A stretch of DNA of 64,000 bases. It comes from Platycnemis pennipes. Taxonomy: Eukaryota; Arthropoda; Insecta; Odonata; Platycnemididae. The notes beneath the pieces were generated by a model, which saw only the letters and a program-made list of their open reading frames with translations, was not told the DNA's origin and searched no databases. Below are positions 54,457-64,000 of the stretch, piece by piece. Location: NCBI GenBank assembly GCA_933228895.1, contig OW121848.1, positions 131,582,615 to 131,646,614 on the forward strand. Reading direction: 5' to 3'. A program made the translations under genes and the position numbers. How positions within the stretch are numbered: position 1 is the stretch's first letter; each line of letters starts with the position of its first letter.

Positions 54457-56927
54457 TGGTATTTTCTTCATTGACAGCTAGCAATAACTGGCTCTTTTTT
54501 CATATAAAATATACTAAATATTATCTAGGGTGATGGAATTTTTTGTTTCTCAACAATAAAAGTAGAGAAAACATTCTATTAGATACATTCTATTACAAAT
54601 AAGTCGGTTTTCTCATTTAAGAGAGTTTAGTTTCTTAATTGCTTCGGGGGTATCATTGAAGAGGGCCTTAGCGAAGTTCATGAAAGTCTCGAAATCTGAT
54701 CAATTTCGACGTAATTTACACAGTTCGTGAGAAATGGGTAGCGAAGCGTAAAACGGTTGCATATAAAAAATATTGGAGTTTTTTCCTTTAAATGAGAAAA
54801 AAAAACGAATTCAGTTCAGTTATTTTCCTGCGTGATTGAAAAAGGCCTTGGATTCTAAAAATTTTTAAAATATAATTGAATGGTGAACTTCAGAAAGCAC
54901 GCATCTCAGATTTCTGATAAATCCCAAATAATTCAGGATAAAACTGAAATTCTTTCAAACCATTTAAAGTAAGTTCACAGTTTTTTCTGAAACTCATTGC
55001 TATTGTGCTAAATCATAACTCACTAAAGTTGCTCTCTCATAAAAAAACGTGTTTGAAAATATAGTGAAAAGTCAATTTTACAAAATTTTCCGAGATGAAC
55101 ACTCTTCGAAATTCATGATTCAATTTAAACTAATGGAAACGCATGATTGTCGTTAACAGTTTCTTTCGGACCTTTAAGGCTGTTAGAAACACAATGCAAT
55201 TAACAGCATCATTTTAGAACTGACCGTTTCCGGGATATAAGAATGCATAACCTGTTACAAACAAACACGCACTTGTCTCTACTTGTGAAGTCTTCTCGGG
55301 TTCTCCAACGGGTCAGGGAAACGGCGAATGCCGACTTTTCGATGGCTAACTCTGCTATCGTCCTCAGAGTGTTGAGTGTCATGTCGAAGGCACAAACCGG
55401 AGAAGACTTTACCACCATTATACGCCGGGAAAACACCAGACAATTCAACACACTGTCTCTTTTACAATAAGTCGCAATAAAATTATTAATGAGTTTGAAG
55501 ACTGAATGTTGAATAAAGTAAATAAATATTTCAATGATCACCCGACCGTTGAAGAGGCCAGCATTCGCTGCTATAATGAAGGTTACTGTGACCTTGGTTT
55601 CATTCAAACCAGCTTGTTATGAAAAATGTCTAATTTATTGAGATTAAAGCCTAATTTTCTTTCAAGTGACTGAATATCATCGAGGAAGTATTTAAGCAAA
55701 GCATGCCTCCATTCCTCCACTTCGGGCACGGATGTAGGAAAAACATCACCGTCCCTATTCAAGGTAATATGAGGCATAATGATTGACCTGATGTGCAGGA
55801 GTAAGTGAAGCCAGTGACCACGTTTTTTTTAGTCATAATAGATTGTGATATTGGAATTGAGAAAGTTATGGGCTGTGAGTCACTTGTATTATACATTGAA
55901 ATGTCAAACTCCAACTCTTATGGGCCCAATTAGTTCCAAGTTGTGCCACGAGATAATTCTGAACAAGTAAATATTCATTTCCGATTTTTCTTTCGTAAAT
56001 CTATTGGACAATTTACAGTAGGGCTATTTTTTTTACAGATTTAAAAAGGTAGTTTAACCAGTACGCTTATAACGAGTTTGGATTTTAGGGGGTACGCCGT
56101 ACCGGCCCAACTACATCACTGCTTGTATAGCCACAACACTGCCGTAGGTGACCCACAATGAGACCAGAATAATGCAGTGTTGACTTGGATATATTCTCAA
56201 GCCACATTGTTGCATCTCATCGCCTCATGTCCTGCAAGTACGCAATATCACACGCAGCAATCAACGGGAATGGAATAGATCAAGCGAAGATTCCAATTCT
56301 TGTGACACAATCGTCTTATCCAATTTTTTTCAGACCGATTTCGCTCAATCTTACGATAGAAAATCTGAAAAAATCTGGCCAAAAACGGATGCATTTGGAT
56401 TTTTCTGGACACTCTGTTTTATTTTGAGCTGACTTAGACACTGCAACGCGTTTTCCAAGTTGGTCATTGTGTGGCGAAGTTGGAAAGTCATTGGAGCTTG
56501 GATTTGTGAACTTATTTTCTTGACGGTGGTGTGTCGTCAGAAAACGAATCCCGCGAAGTGGAAATCATTAGCCCGAGTTGGTTTTTATGTGTGTTTATAG
56601 GTTGTCTACGGGTGATAACCGTTATCTCTTCTTTAAGTGTCTGATCACTTGAGTCGCATGGATACTGCGGTGGAGTGTAACCTCTACAGTGCCACCAATC
56701 GGCGGGCATCTTTTCACGCAACAATGTAGCCGAAAAATTAATACCAAACCTTGTTGATGGACTAAAATGATTTTTAACTGCAAAATAAAATGTCATCACT
56801 TCTTATTTTAGATTGTGGCAAAAAGGTTCCCTCAATTTATTTTCATTTCTGGCTCATTGAGGGAGAGTATTTTTGATTTTTCTTTCTTATGATCTTTAAG
56901 TGCTTATACTGGCAGTATTATCTTCAT
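54457..56927. other. Long unassigned stretch with a two-strand open region
   Basis: At 55209-55607 a 132-codon minus-strand frame overlaps a 75-codon plus-strand frame (55243-55470). Neither shows a recognisable domain. Elsewhere only short frames and AT-rich DNA. Confidence 0.4.
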
Positions 56928-57160
56928 TCACATAATACCCTGCAAGCCACCATAAAGGTGTGTGGCAGGGGGTGGAATCTCACCAAAAATGTACTACATA
57001 TCATGCATTTAAAAGGATTACTAATAATGTACTAGTCTAAACTTCACTATTTAAAAAACATAAAAATAGCAAATCAAGCATGCAAAAACATGCTGTTGTT
57101 CGGGTTAGCTTCAAGTCCTTATACCAACATGCAACTACTTGTGCTATCCATTGAGACACT
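56928..57160 (-). mobile_element. CR1-like LINE-A 3' UTR copy
   Basis: Antisense: CACATAATACCCTGCAAGCC, GTGTGTGGCAGGGGGTGGAA, CATATCATGCATTTAAAAGG, AAAACATGCTGTTGTTCGGG. It stops before the ORF at about 57160. Confidence 0.8.
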
Positions 57161-57887
57161 TCTTCATGTGCCAATAAAAGCTCTGAGTAAAGACTTACCA
57201 AATATTTACTCATGGTAACCGAGTAACATATCAAAGGTAATGTTTCGTCAAGTTATATTGTCGATGTTAGCGAAATTGTTAAATTGGTCCAGAATTTGTT
57301 AGTAACATTCAGCCAGCCTTGACTGTTGTATTGTAATTATGGTTTAACTGTGTAGTTAGTTTACCTGACCAGTATGTTTTTCATGTTGGTTGAACTATAA
57401 ATTTATTAAATAAATAAACGCGAAGTATTAATGGTGGATATTACCTGCTATAGTATTGGTGACGATTTTCAAAAGGCTATTATCTTGTTGGTCCGATTTC
57501 TCGTATCGTATGATATACCAACGTCCGACAAGACGAACTTTCCGCTGCCATGATGATAGCGGATGTTTTCTGCGGTTTCGAGAAGTCAGGCCCGACGGTG
57601 AGGTTTCAAGCTTTCGTACATTTCCGCGTCTCTGAGCATTTTGGGTCGGATAATCGTTGCTTGAGTTCAGAAGTGCATTTTTTTATACGCCTTCTGCTTC
57701 ACGATTCGGTATCCCGCGCTTGGAAACACTTTGGAGCATAACGAGGACTGATATCCCTCGTATCCCTTATTCTTTGGCGCATCGGGTCGGAATTGTGGCC
57801 AGAATACTGGGCCCAGAATTTGCAATTTGTATTCCTGGCAAGAATATTATCTGGAGGGCCAAGAATGGCATTTCGCCTTCATCTACA
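57161..57887. other. Unassigned DNA
   Basis: 57780-57870 contains GGGTCGGAATTGTGGCCAGA and ATACTGGGCC, which may be a decayed SINE-1 head. Otherwise nothing recognised. Confidence 0.35.
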
Positions 57888-58085
57888 ATTACGCAATACA
57901 CTGCTATCCACCGCGAGGGTTTATGGCAGGGGGTGAAGATCACCCCCTGCGACATGAAGTGAAACATGCACTATTGACATGCAACTACTTGGAAACATGT
58001 TAGATAATTGAGCCACATGCCGCTAGATGGTTAATATCTACACAGTAATGAAGGGATTATTGGTTATAATGGCATATATAAGTAC
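57888..58085 (-). mobile_element. CR1-like LINE-B 3' UTR copy
   Basis: Antisense: CACCGCGAGGGTTTATGGCA, GGGGGTGAAGATCACC, GGAAACATGTTAGATAATTG, GAAGGGATTATTGGTTATAA. Collinear with 35789-36040, with a small insertion. Confidence 0.72.
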
Positions 58086-58229
58086 GGATAAATATATTTA
58101 GGTAAATAAGAATTCTAAAGTAATTAATTAAGTAAATATACAGTAACTTATTATCTAATGTTAATTAAAATTAAGAAAACAATGAGTCATCATGGAGCGC
58201 AAGTTTGTTTAGACTCTTTGAGACTCTCA

Positions 58230-58351
58230 ATTAAGATATTTTGAAAGTTAAATTAAGATATTTTGAAAGTTAAATTAAGATATTTTGAAAGTTAAATTAA
58301 GATATTTTGAAAGTTAAATTAAGATATTTTGAAAGTTAAATTAAGATATTC
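58230..58351. repeat. 22-bp tandem repeat array
   Basis: Five identical units of ATTAAGATATTTTGAAAGTTAA (written here as ATTAAGATATT plus TTGAAAGTTAA) and a partial sixth. A related unit recurs at 58379-58396. Confidence 0.95.
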
Positions 58352-59112
58352 AAAAACATTGTGAAACAATGTCTCCATTAAGATAATTTGAAAGAATGGA
58401 TTTTTTTTCGTTTATTTAATCACTGGGTTGTTTATTTCTCCAGCTGGCGTTTTCCGGGTTTAATTCAAATAATAGCTTCTAAATTTTCTTTATTCTCGCT
58501 TGGTGGTGATGATTTGTTGTTGATTATTTTAATGTTTAGTTTACTTTTGATCATGTTATTCATCGTGGTGGGAGTTTTTGCATATATGTGTTTGCTTAAT
58601 CTGATTCCGGCGGAGGGTTGAAGGAACTCTGAGTGGTAAGTGTTGATTAGACTGAAGCATTTTTGAGGCCATATTTCAAAGTAATGGTGAGCGTGTTTGA
58701 AGCGATAGGAGTGCTCTGACATCCGACCGTTACGGAATGATTATTTCACAGCCTCCGAATCATCCACTGAGCGCTTTTCCCAACCGAAATTAAGTTATTT
58801 TTTTGCAGGTGTTTCGTCCATACTTTTTAACAATGCTTCATAACAAAACTAACTATTTTTTTACGCTCCGCCCTTTAAAAGGGTCTGTTATGATGAGCTC
58901 TTATATCTAATATATTCTGGGTCCAACATTAAATATAATCTAGCCCCCTGCAGTTTCCACTTCAATTGATCCAGGTTTTAACTATCTCTACGATTACTGA
59001 GGTTTTTAAATTTTTTGCTTAACCTATTTTTCAATGAAAGTACGCCAGCTTAGATTTTTGGAGTTATATTATAGCGCAGTGATTTCATGATTCAAAAATG
59101 ATTTCGCACATA
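58352..59112. other. Unassigned DNA
   Basis: No gene or repeat recognised. A hydrophobic 77-codon frame at 58388-58621 is a translation of T-rich DNA and its antisense is also open. Confidence 0.4.
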
Positions 59113-59315
59113 GACTGATGTTGACAATCGGCAAGGGAAAAGTAAACGGGAAGAATGGCAAAGGAAGGTCTCGCATGAAAGAATAATAAAGGAGAAGGTG
59201 ATGAAAGGGGTAAAAGAGATGAATTACGTAAATAACAAGATTTTAGCTGATAATAGAATCAAGAGTAAGGCTTTGTCAAACCAATCTTAGGATTTTTGAC
59301 TCATGATTGTCAGTC
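59113..59315 (+). mobile_element. RTE-like LINE 3' end, decayed
   Basis: GGCAAGGGAAAAGTAAACGG, AGAATGGCAAAGGAAGGTCT, and CAAACCAATCTTAGGATTTT. Same segment as 17780-17985. Confidence 0.65.
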
Positions 59316-59872
59316 ATACATGAAATGAGACAAATTCATGAGTAATTTTTTATTATTCATTTGCGAGTTTTGGCATCTAAACCATTGACATCACACATGA
59401 TAGAACAATTTTTGCACTCGTTGCATAGAAATATCATATTATCTTTTACATCAAAAGAATGCAATTTCCCACTAAGCGAACTTTTATCCGATTATCAGCA
59501 CTTCAGAATCTCATTTCATCGCGTGTACGAAACCAAATATTTAATTTTGATCCGACGGAAATTATGTTGACACAGATGGCCTATCCGTGCCTTATGCTCG
59601 GTGGCGATAAAGGGAATTAGATCGACGATAATGTGCTCTATCGCTCACTCGCACATTTCTGTGATTTGCTGCCTGTCCCACTAATCCAAAATCGTCCGTT
59701 TGAAGTGGGGATAATGTTTACGACTAGTCCCGTCCATGACCAGTATTTACCCACCTAGCGGAAGAAAAACTCGACAAAATCCATCTCCGAATATAACCAT
59801 CAGAAGGGAAAAATATCAGCATTTACGAATAAAAAGAGTCGTTTCAGGCGTTATATGGTGGAATAACATAAT
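59316..59872. other. Unassigned DNA
   Basis: Nothing recognised. Confidence 0.4.
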
Positions 59873-60016
59873 TTAATAAGATTGGCAATTTTCCTCAAAG
59901 AAATCTTTACTCAGACCGATTTCAATGTGATGTGATTTGGTCACCTGATGATGATGTATCACATCGAAACCGGTGGAAGTAAAGATTTCTTTGTGGAAAA
60001 TTGCCAATATTATTTA
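59873..60016. mobile_element. Foldback element (H3)
   Basis: Arms of about 55 bases: GATTGGCAATTTTCCTCAAA, GAAATCTTTACTCAGACCG on the left against CCGGTGGAAGTAAAGATTTC and TTGTGGAAAATTGCCAATAT on the right. The centre has CTGATGA (59945-59951), a GATGT/ACATC stem and GAAA (59966-59969), followed by CCGGT. Confidence 0.7.
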
Positions 60017-60920
60017 ATCAGCGTTTACTTTGGAAAAGCTTAATTAGTACGATGGTCAATGTGGTGACAAATGCGAGCACGTTTATTACAATTGCAAAAT
60101 AGCTAATTCAATTTACGCCAAAATATTACTTCACTCGTGACATAGGCCTCAAAGTATATTAATCTTCATCAAGTAGAAATTTCAAAATTTTTGCATTCGT
60201 GTTTTCGTGAGAAATGCTTTTGTTATCACATTTCATAACTTATTCGAAATCTACACCTTTTCACCGGAGTCTTTCGGTTTTGTTCATATTTAATTTTCTC
60301 ATGGTTTCAACTTGCGAATAATTGTTAATAAATTGAAATAAGATATATCGTCAAATTTCTCGTTTTTCTTTCCGTTAGTACAATCACTCATACAGAGTTC
60401 TGTAAAGTTATTATAGCATATCGACAGCACTCCCAAATTTTCAATGGAATGCTTTCCTATGATGGCGTATGATATTGGAACTATTCGTTGACGACCAATA
60501 ATACAGGAGTTTATATCGTTTGTGAAACATTTTGATTGATTATTCTTTTATTATTTAAGTAATATATATTCGATGAATTGGTATTTTATCAAAAGTATTT
60601 TAAATCACGTTTCTGTGAATAAGCAAATGGAAAGTTAGAGTCGTTTCGTGAATCATCAACCATTATTTATGGTGCATGAAGTATGAAATAAAAGCGTAAT
60701 ATCAGTTATCATCCCAGGAACTTTTACTGAGTAGCCTACTTTTTCTATTACGATACTCGGGTGTAGTCTTACTTGAGCTTTCTCATTTCGCTTCGTAAAA
60801 GATCATGCAAATATGTTTAGATTCGATTTCCATAAAGTTTAATACGCATTCTCAGGTACCTTTTATTGCTGTATGTGGTTATATCGGGAGATGACGTGCA
60901 AGTGAATCTTTTGCGCTTTT
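60017..60920. other. Unassigned AT-rich DNA
   Basis: Nothing recognised. Confidence 0.45.
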
Positions 60921-61192
60921 CAGGATACGTGGTTAATTGGGTAGAAGTAAGTATTTTGTGAGCAGAGGAGGAAGTTTGGAGGGGAACCAAGCACTCGGCA
61001 TTAGCATTTTCTTGAAAAGGGCGCCGAGGGGTACACGGTTTAACGTCTCATTTGGCGGACGGAGTACTGTACTTGAGGTGCCCCCTATTCAGCCCTTGAG
61101 TGGGAACCGGGATTCCAAGGAAAATCTCTGCAGTTCTCGGGGCTCGAAACCGGGTTGTGAAGCCAACATTCTAACCACCACACCACCCTAAT
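60921..61192 (-). mobile_element. SINE-1, diverged copy
   Basis: Minus strand: the head antisense TTCTAACCACCACACCACCC is at the high end, the B box is mutated (GGGGCTCGAAACCGG), and the body has GGGCGCCGAGGGGTACACGG and GGCGGACGGAGTACTG. Confidence 0.78.
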
Positions 61193-61204
61193 TTTCCCGT
61201 AAGA

Positions 61205-61275
61205 GTCATGTTGTTGTTGTTGGTAGGGAAAGTGACCGACAATTTAGGTAATTTTTGTTATTTAAGATAAGTTAG
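61205..61275 (-). mobile_element. SINE-1 3' end fragment
   Basis: TTGTTGTTGGTAGGGAAAGT, GACCGACAATTTAGGTAATT resembles the antisense 3' end seen at 15840. Only the last 70 bases are present. Confidence 0.55.
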
Positions 61276-61421
61276 TAGTTGCATATTGGAAAAGGCAGGC
61301 GTCGTATGAGGTACATGAAGCAAGTTGTGAAGGATGTAAAAGAGAGGAGCTACGTCAACATGAAGAGGTTGGCCGATGGAAGAATCGAGTGGAGGGCTGC
61401 GTCAAACCAATCCTAGGATTG

Positions 61422-61713
61422 CAAGATATTCCACAGAGAAATAATCATTCGCGTTGGCCGGGACTCGAACCCGGACCCCCTGGTTTTCGGCCAGGTGCTC
61501 TACCAGTTGTGCTACCAAGACGCCTTCTTTTTCTGGGGAAATTATAGAGGCCGGTAGAGAACCTGGTATAGCTCCTGGCCGGAAATCAGGGGGTCCGGGT
61601 TTGTGTCCCAGTCAAGGCGAATGGTTTTTTCTCTGCAGAATATCTTGTTATGGAGAAATTCAGCGGGTAACTCCACTAAAGTTTTCGCGGCTAGCTCGCG
61701 AGCTTTGAATTTT
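61422..61713 (+). mobile_element. SINE-2, tRNA-Phe-like element with an inverted head
   Basis: 292 bp between 13-bp duplications (61409-61421, 61714-61726). It starts CAAGATATTCCACAGAG and carries a minus-strand tRNA-like sequence. Next come a plus-strand, more mutated tRNA-like copy (about 61549-61626), CTCTGCAGAATATCTTG, and the tail CAGCGGGTAACTCC...GTTTTCGCGGCTAG. The long duplication points to LINE-type retrotransposition, not a DNA transposon, despite the inverted-repeat shape. Confidence 0.78.
61448..61524 (-). other. tRNA-Phe(GAA)-like sequence inside SINE-2
   Basis: On the minus strand it has an A box (TAGCACAACTGGTAGAGCA), an anticodon stem CCTGG/CCAGG around CCGAAAA with GAA as the anticodon, and an intact B box (GGTTCGAGTCC). 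The acceptor stem pairs poorly (GGCGTCT against CCAACGC) and position 33 is C in place of U. It is therefore read as a pol III promoter of a SINE, not a working tRNA gene. Confidence 0.6.
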
Positions 61714-61764
61714 AATCCTAGGATTGTTGACCGATGATGATAATGAATTGGATATTGGTAGGAA

Positions 61765-62010
61765 TTTTGTCAAGGAATGAAGGAAGGGTGGAAAGAAACC
61801 CAGGGTCGGCATTTCTCACTGTAAGGCGCCAAAGGGACCATGTGATTTAACGTCCCATCCGACGGACGGAGAACTTGAATTTCTTTCCTCGCAGCAATCA
61901 AGTAGTGACCGGTAGGTACACCACCGAAAAATTCTCCACCGCCGGATGTCGAAACCGGGCCCTCGGGATGGGAGGCCTTCAATATAGCAACTCGACCAAC
62001 CCAATCCCCT
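61765..62010 (-). mobile_element. SINE-1 copy
   Basis: Minus strand: GGCGCCAAAGGGACCATGTG, GTCCCATCCGACGGACGGAG, B box mutated (GTCGAAACCGGGCCCTCGGG), and head antisense ATATAGCAACTCGACCAACC. The 3' end is missing. Confidence 0.83.
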
Positions 62011-64000
62011 TCAGAGTCATGCCTACGGGCTTGCTGCAATTAATGTCGTCTAAGGGCTAATTTTGTCACAATTATGATTGGTTTCAGAAGTAATTTTGGA
62101 ACTAAAATAAGAGCATGGAATTAATTCAAAATGGTTCTCTTTTTCCTTATGACTGGAACTATTGTGAAACGATTATTTCACACCAATTTCGCGCATCACA
62201 TCCATGGCATTCATTTGGAAAATTGTGGACCCGAAACGCCCCTCAAGCATGGAACAGTTTGTTTTAAAGCGTATTAAAGGAACACGCTAGATTTCCTCCT
62301 AGATGAAAGAAATTTGAAATCTGTCACTACACTAGGTTTTACCAATCCATCAGGTGTTTCTCGCAGTGACAACTGTATTTATAACAGCATCCACTGCTAT
62401 TACGAAACAGTTGAAGATAATATACGGTTAAGCTGAGATAAACAATTAAAATTCCCTGAAAAAACTTGCCGTAGGTTCAATCTATTCGTTTGTCTTTGTG
62501 GTATCTTTAGCTTTCGTAACAGATAAGATTTGTTTACACACAATATCTTCATGCCCTAACTGATGATTGTTATGCAACCTTTGGTTTAAGAACGCTTCGG
62601 TATAAAACTACCATGTCTTTCAATTATTAATCAATTTATTGATCCTATTGTACTTTTAGTCATTAGAGATAGGGTAATACTGTCTTTCGTCTATAAGTTA
62701 CCTACCGGCCGTGTGTGACAGAGCGTGAATAATAAACGTTCAGCTGTGCTTACTGTTAATTATATTTAACTAGAGTGCCCTAATTGCACAAGATAGGACA
62801 GGCAATGAAAATTTCCCTTTTGAAGAATACGCAAGGAGATTTTTCAAATAAAACTACATATATTTGTTTAACATTTAGAGGCTAATGTGGACCTGACAAA
62901 AAATTCTAATATTTACATTAACTATCCTAATTTTGACTAATAACTGTTTTTTGGGGTTATATACGTTTTGAGTTTTAAAAAAATTTACTCAAAACGCGTA
63001 TAACCTCAAAAAACTGTTATTATTCATATTTATGGACCGCTAAAGTTTTATCCTAATTTTATTCATCGTATCTTCGATTTGCCCAACTATCATAAATATT
63101 TATCATCATTATATATCATATATGTATTAGTTCTCATGTCAACATTCCTATTTTTCAAATGATAAAAAGCGTGTAGCAACGATTGAGGTATCATTGGATA
63201 CATTTTTTACGGACCTCTGACATAGCATATGTACTCAGTTTACTTTAAAACACTTTGTTAAAAGTGTATGTTTGGAAAAAATCTTTTACACAAAAGCTTA
63301 ACGAAACTCCCAAGGAGACGTTTCTATTAAACAATGAAGAAGAAAGGACTATTGTCGGCGGGAGTCATACATTTTGCTTTCAATCGTTCAAAGAAATAAC
63401 TAATAAGAGGTTTTGTAAATTATCAATTTATTCACATTAATACTTTGTCTTTGATATTTTGTATGTACAATTCCCCGACTAGTATATCATTTGAACAACT
63501 CAACAAAATACTGAATATTTTTCTTTTTTTACGTCAAAACATTTAAGGCAATTTAAATGCTTGAATTATACAGCGAGTCTCTTATCTGTTCGTTATTTCA
63601 ATTCTAGTGCTTCTCTAGGATTTCTGAAGCGGTGTCGAACATATTTTCCCGGTTATTAGCTCTTTGGCCTCCCTTGTATTTTTTTATCGTTTCGCCCGAA
63701 AACTCCCTCTCGCATTCACCACTGATTGTGAGAGATAATGAAATACAATGCCCATGTGTACGTCAAAATTATCTCCGATTGTTTGAAATATATAGATACA
63801 AAGTTACATTTGAATCATAGATAGGTTATATGTTAATATCGGAGAATAAATAGCATTTCAAAGAAATCGCAGTTGGATTGGTGTTGAAAAGAGATCTTAT
63901 CGAATTTCGTGGAAATCAAGTGAACGATCGAGGTTTTTCTATCCAAATCTTGTCCTTGAATACTCTTAGATCGGCGATAATGATTTCCCTATCAGATTCG
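62011..64000. other. Unassigned AT-rich DNA to the window end
   Basis: Apart from the hairpin at 62939-63023, no repeat or gene is recognised. The open frames at 63255-63440 and 63632-63820 have no domains. Confidence 0.45.
62939..63023. repeat. Long hairpin (35-base arms)
   Basis: Left arm AATAACTGTTTTTTGGGG, TTATATACGTTTTGAGT. Right arm ACTCAAAACGCGTATAAC, CTCAAAAAACTGTTATT. The spacer is about 12 bases and there are about three mismatches. It may be a very small MITE. Confidence 0.8.

Larger units (their letters stand above)
61284..61748 (+). mobile_element. RTE-like LINE 3' end interrupted by SINE-2
   Basis: 61284-61421 carries TTGGAAAAGGCAGGCGTCGT, AGAGAGGAGCTACGTCAACA and CAAACCAATCCTAGGATTG. 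After the SINE-2 insertion it resumes at 61714 with AATCCTAGGATTGTTGACCG and the GATGATGATAATG end. The 13-bp AATCCTAGGATTG is the target duplication. Confidence 0.83.

Noticed and set aside
61448..61524. Functional tRNA-Phe gene
   Set aside because: The acceptor stem pairs poorly, position 33 is not U, and the sequence lies inside a repeated element with target duplications.

Overview
The window looks like intergenic or intronic DNA of an invertebrate animal, most likely an arthropod. It is AT-rich and has no operons, ribosome-binding sites or bacterial gene density. Almost everything recognisable is a transposable element: Penelope-like, CR1/L2-like and RTE-like retrotransposons, tRNA-derived SINEs, and short inverted-repeat DNA elements. 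No host protein-coding gene, functional tRNA gene or rRNA gene could be supported. The species cannot be fixed from the sequence alone.

Layout. 1-6753 is a tandem array of a Penelope-like element (PLE): an inverted partial copy, a 3' partial copy, two complete and apparently identical 2567-bp units, and a short 5' start of a fourth. Each complete unit codes for an RT plus GIY-YIG endonuclease protein that reads without interruption. A small hammerhead-ribozyme-like fold sits over every stop/start junction. 6754-19600 is low-information DNA with SINE copies, LINE 3' ends, foldback elements, two copies of a 310-bp inverted-repeat MITE and one hAT-like element. 19600-30500 is mostly featureless, with LINE tails, a GC-rich patch at 24.74-25.31 kb and one copy of a SINE with a tRNA-Phe-like head. 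30.5-39.8 kb holds RTE-like and CR1-like fragments, including a LINE nested cleanly inside an RTE endonuclease gene. 39.8-49.2 kb is the densest part: the third MITE copy, a pair of nearly identical inverted repeats 6 kb apart, two long opposite-facing CR1-like copies between them, and a rearranged block of LINE tails. 49.2-64 kb is sparse, with SINE copies, short tandem repeats, hairpins and a SINE inserted in an RTE tail.

How the parts relate. The CR1-like family occurs as two subfamilies (here called A and B). They share a 3' tail of about 100 bp ending in GTAGAT repeats, and most copies are 5'-truncated, as expected for target-primed insertion. The SINEs carry intact or decayed A and B boxes and probably depended on one of the LINEs. 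Insertion order can be read in several places from target-site duplications: MITE into SINE, LINE-A into RTE, and the Phe-like SINE into an RTE tail. The strongest candidates for something unusual are the spacer-less PLE array with junction ribozyme-like folds, the SINE that starts with an inverted copy of its own interior, the MITE family with CC(A/T)(G/T)G duplications, and the near-identical inverted pair at 40.3/46.9 kb.
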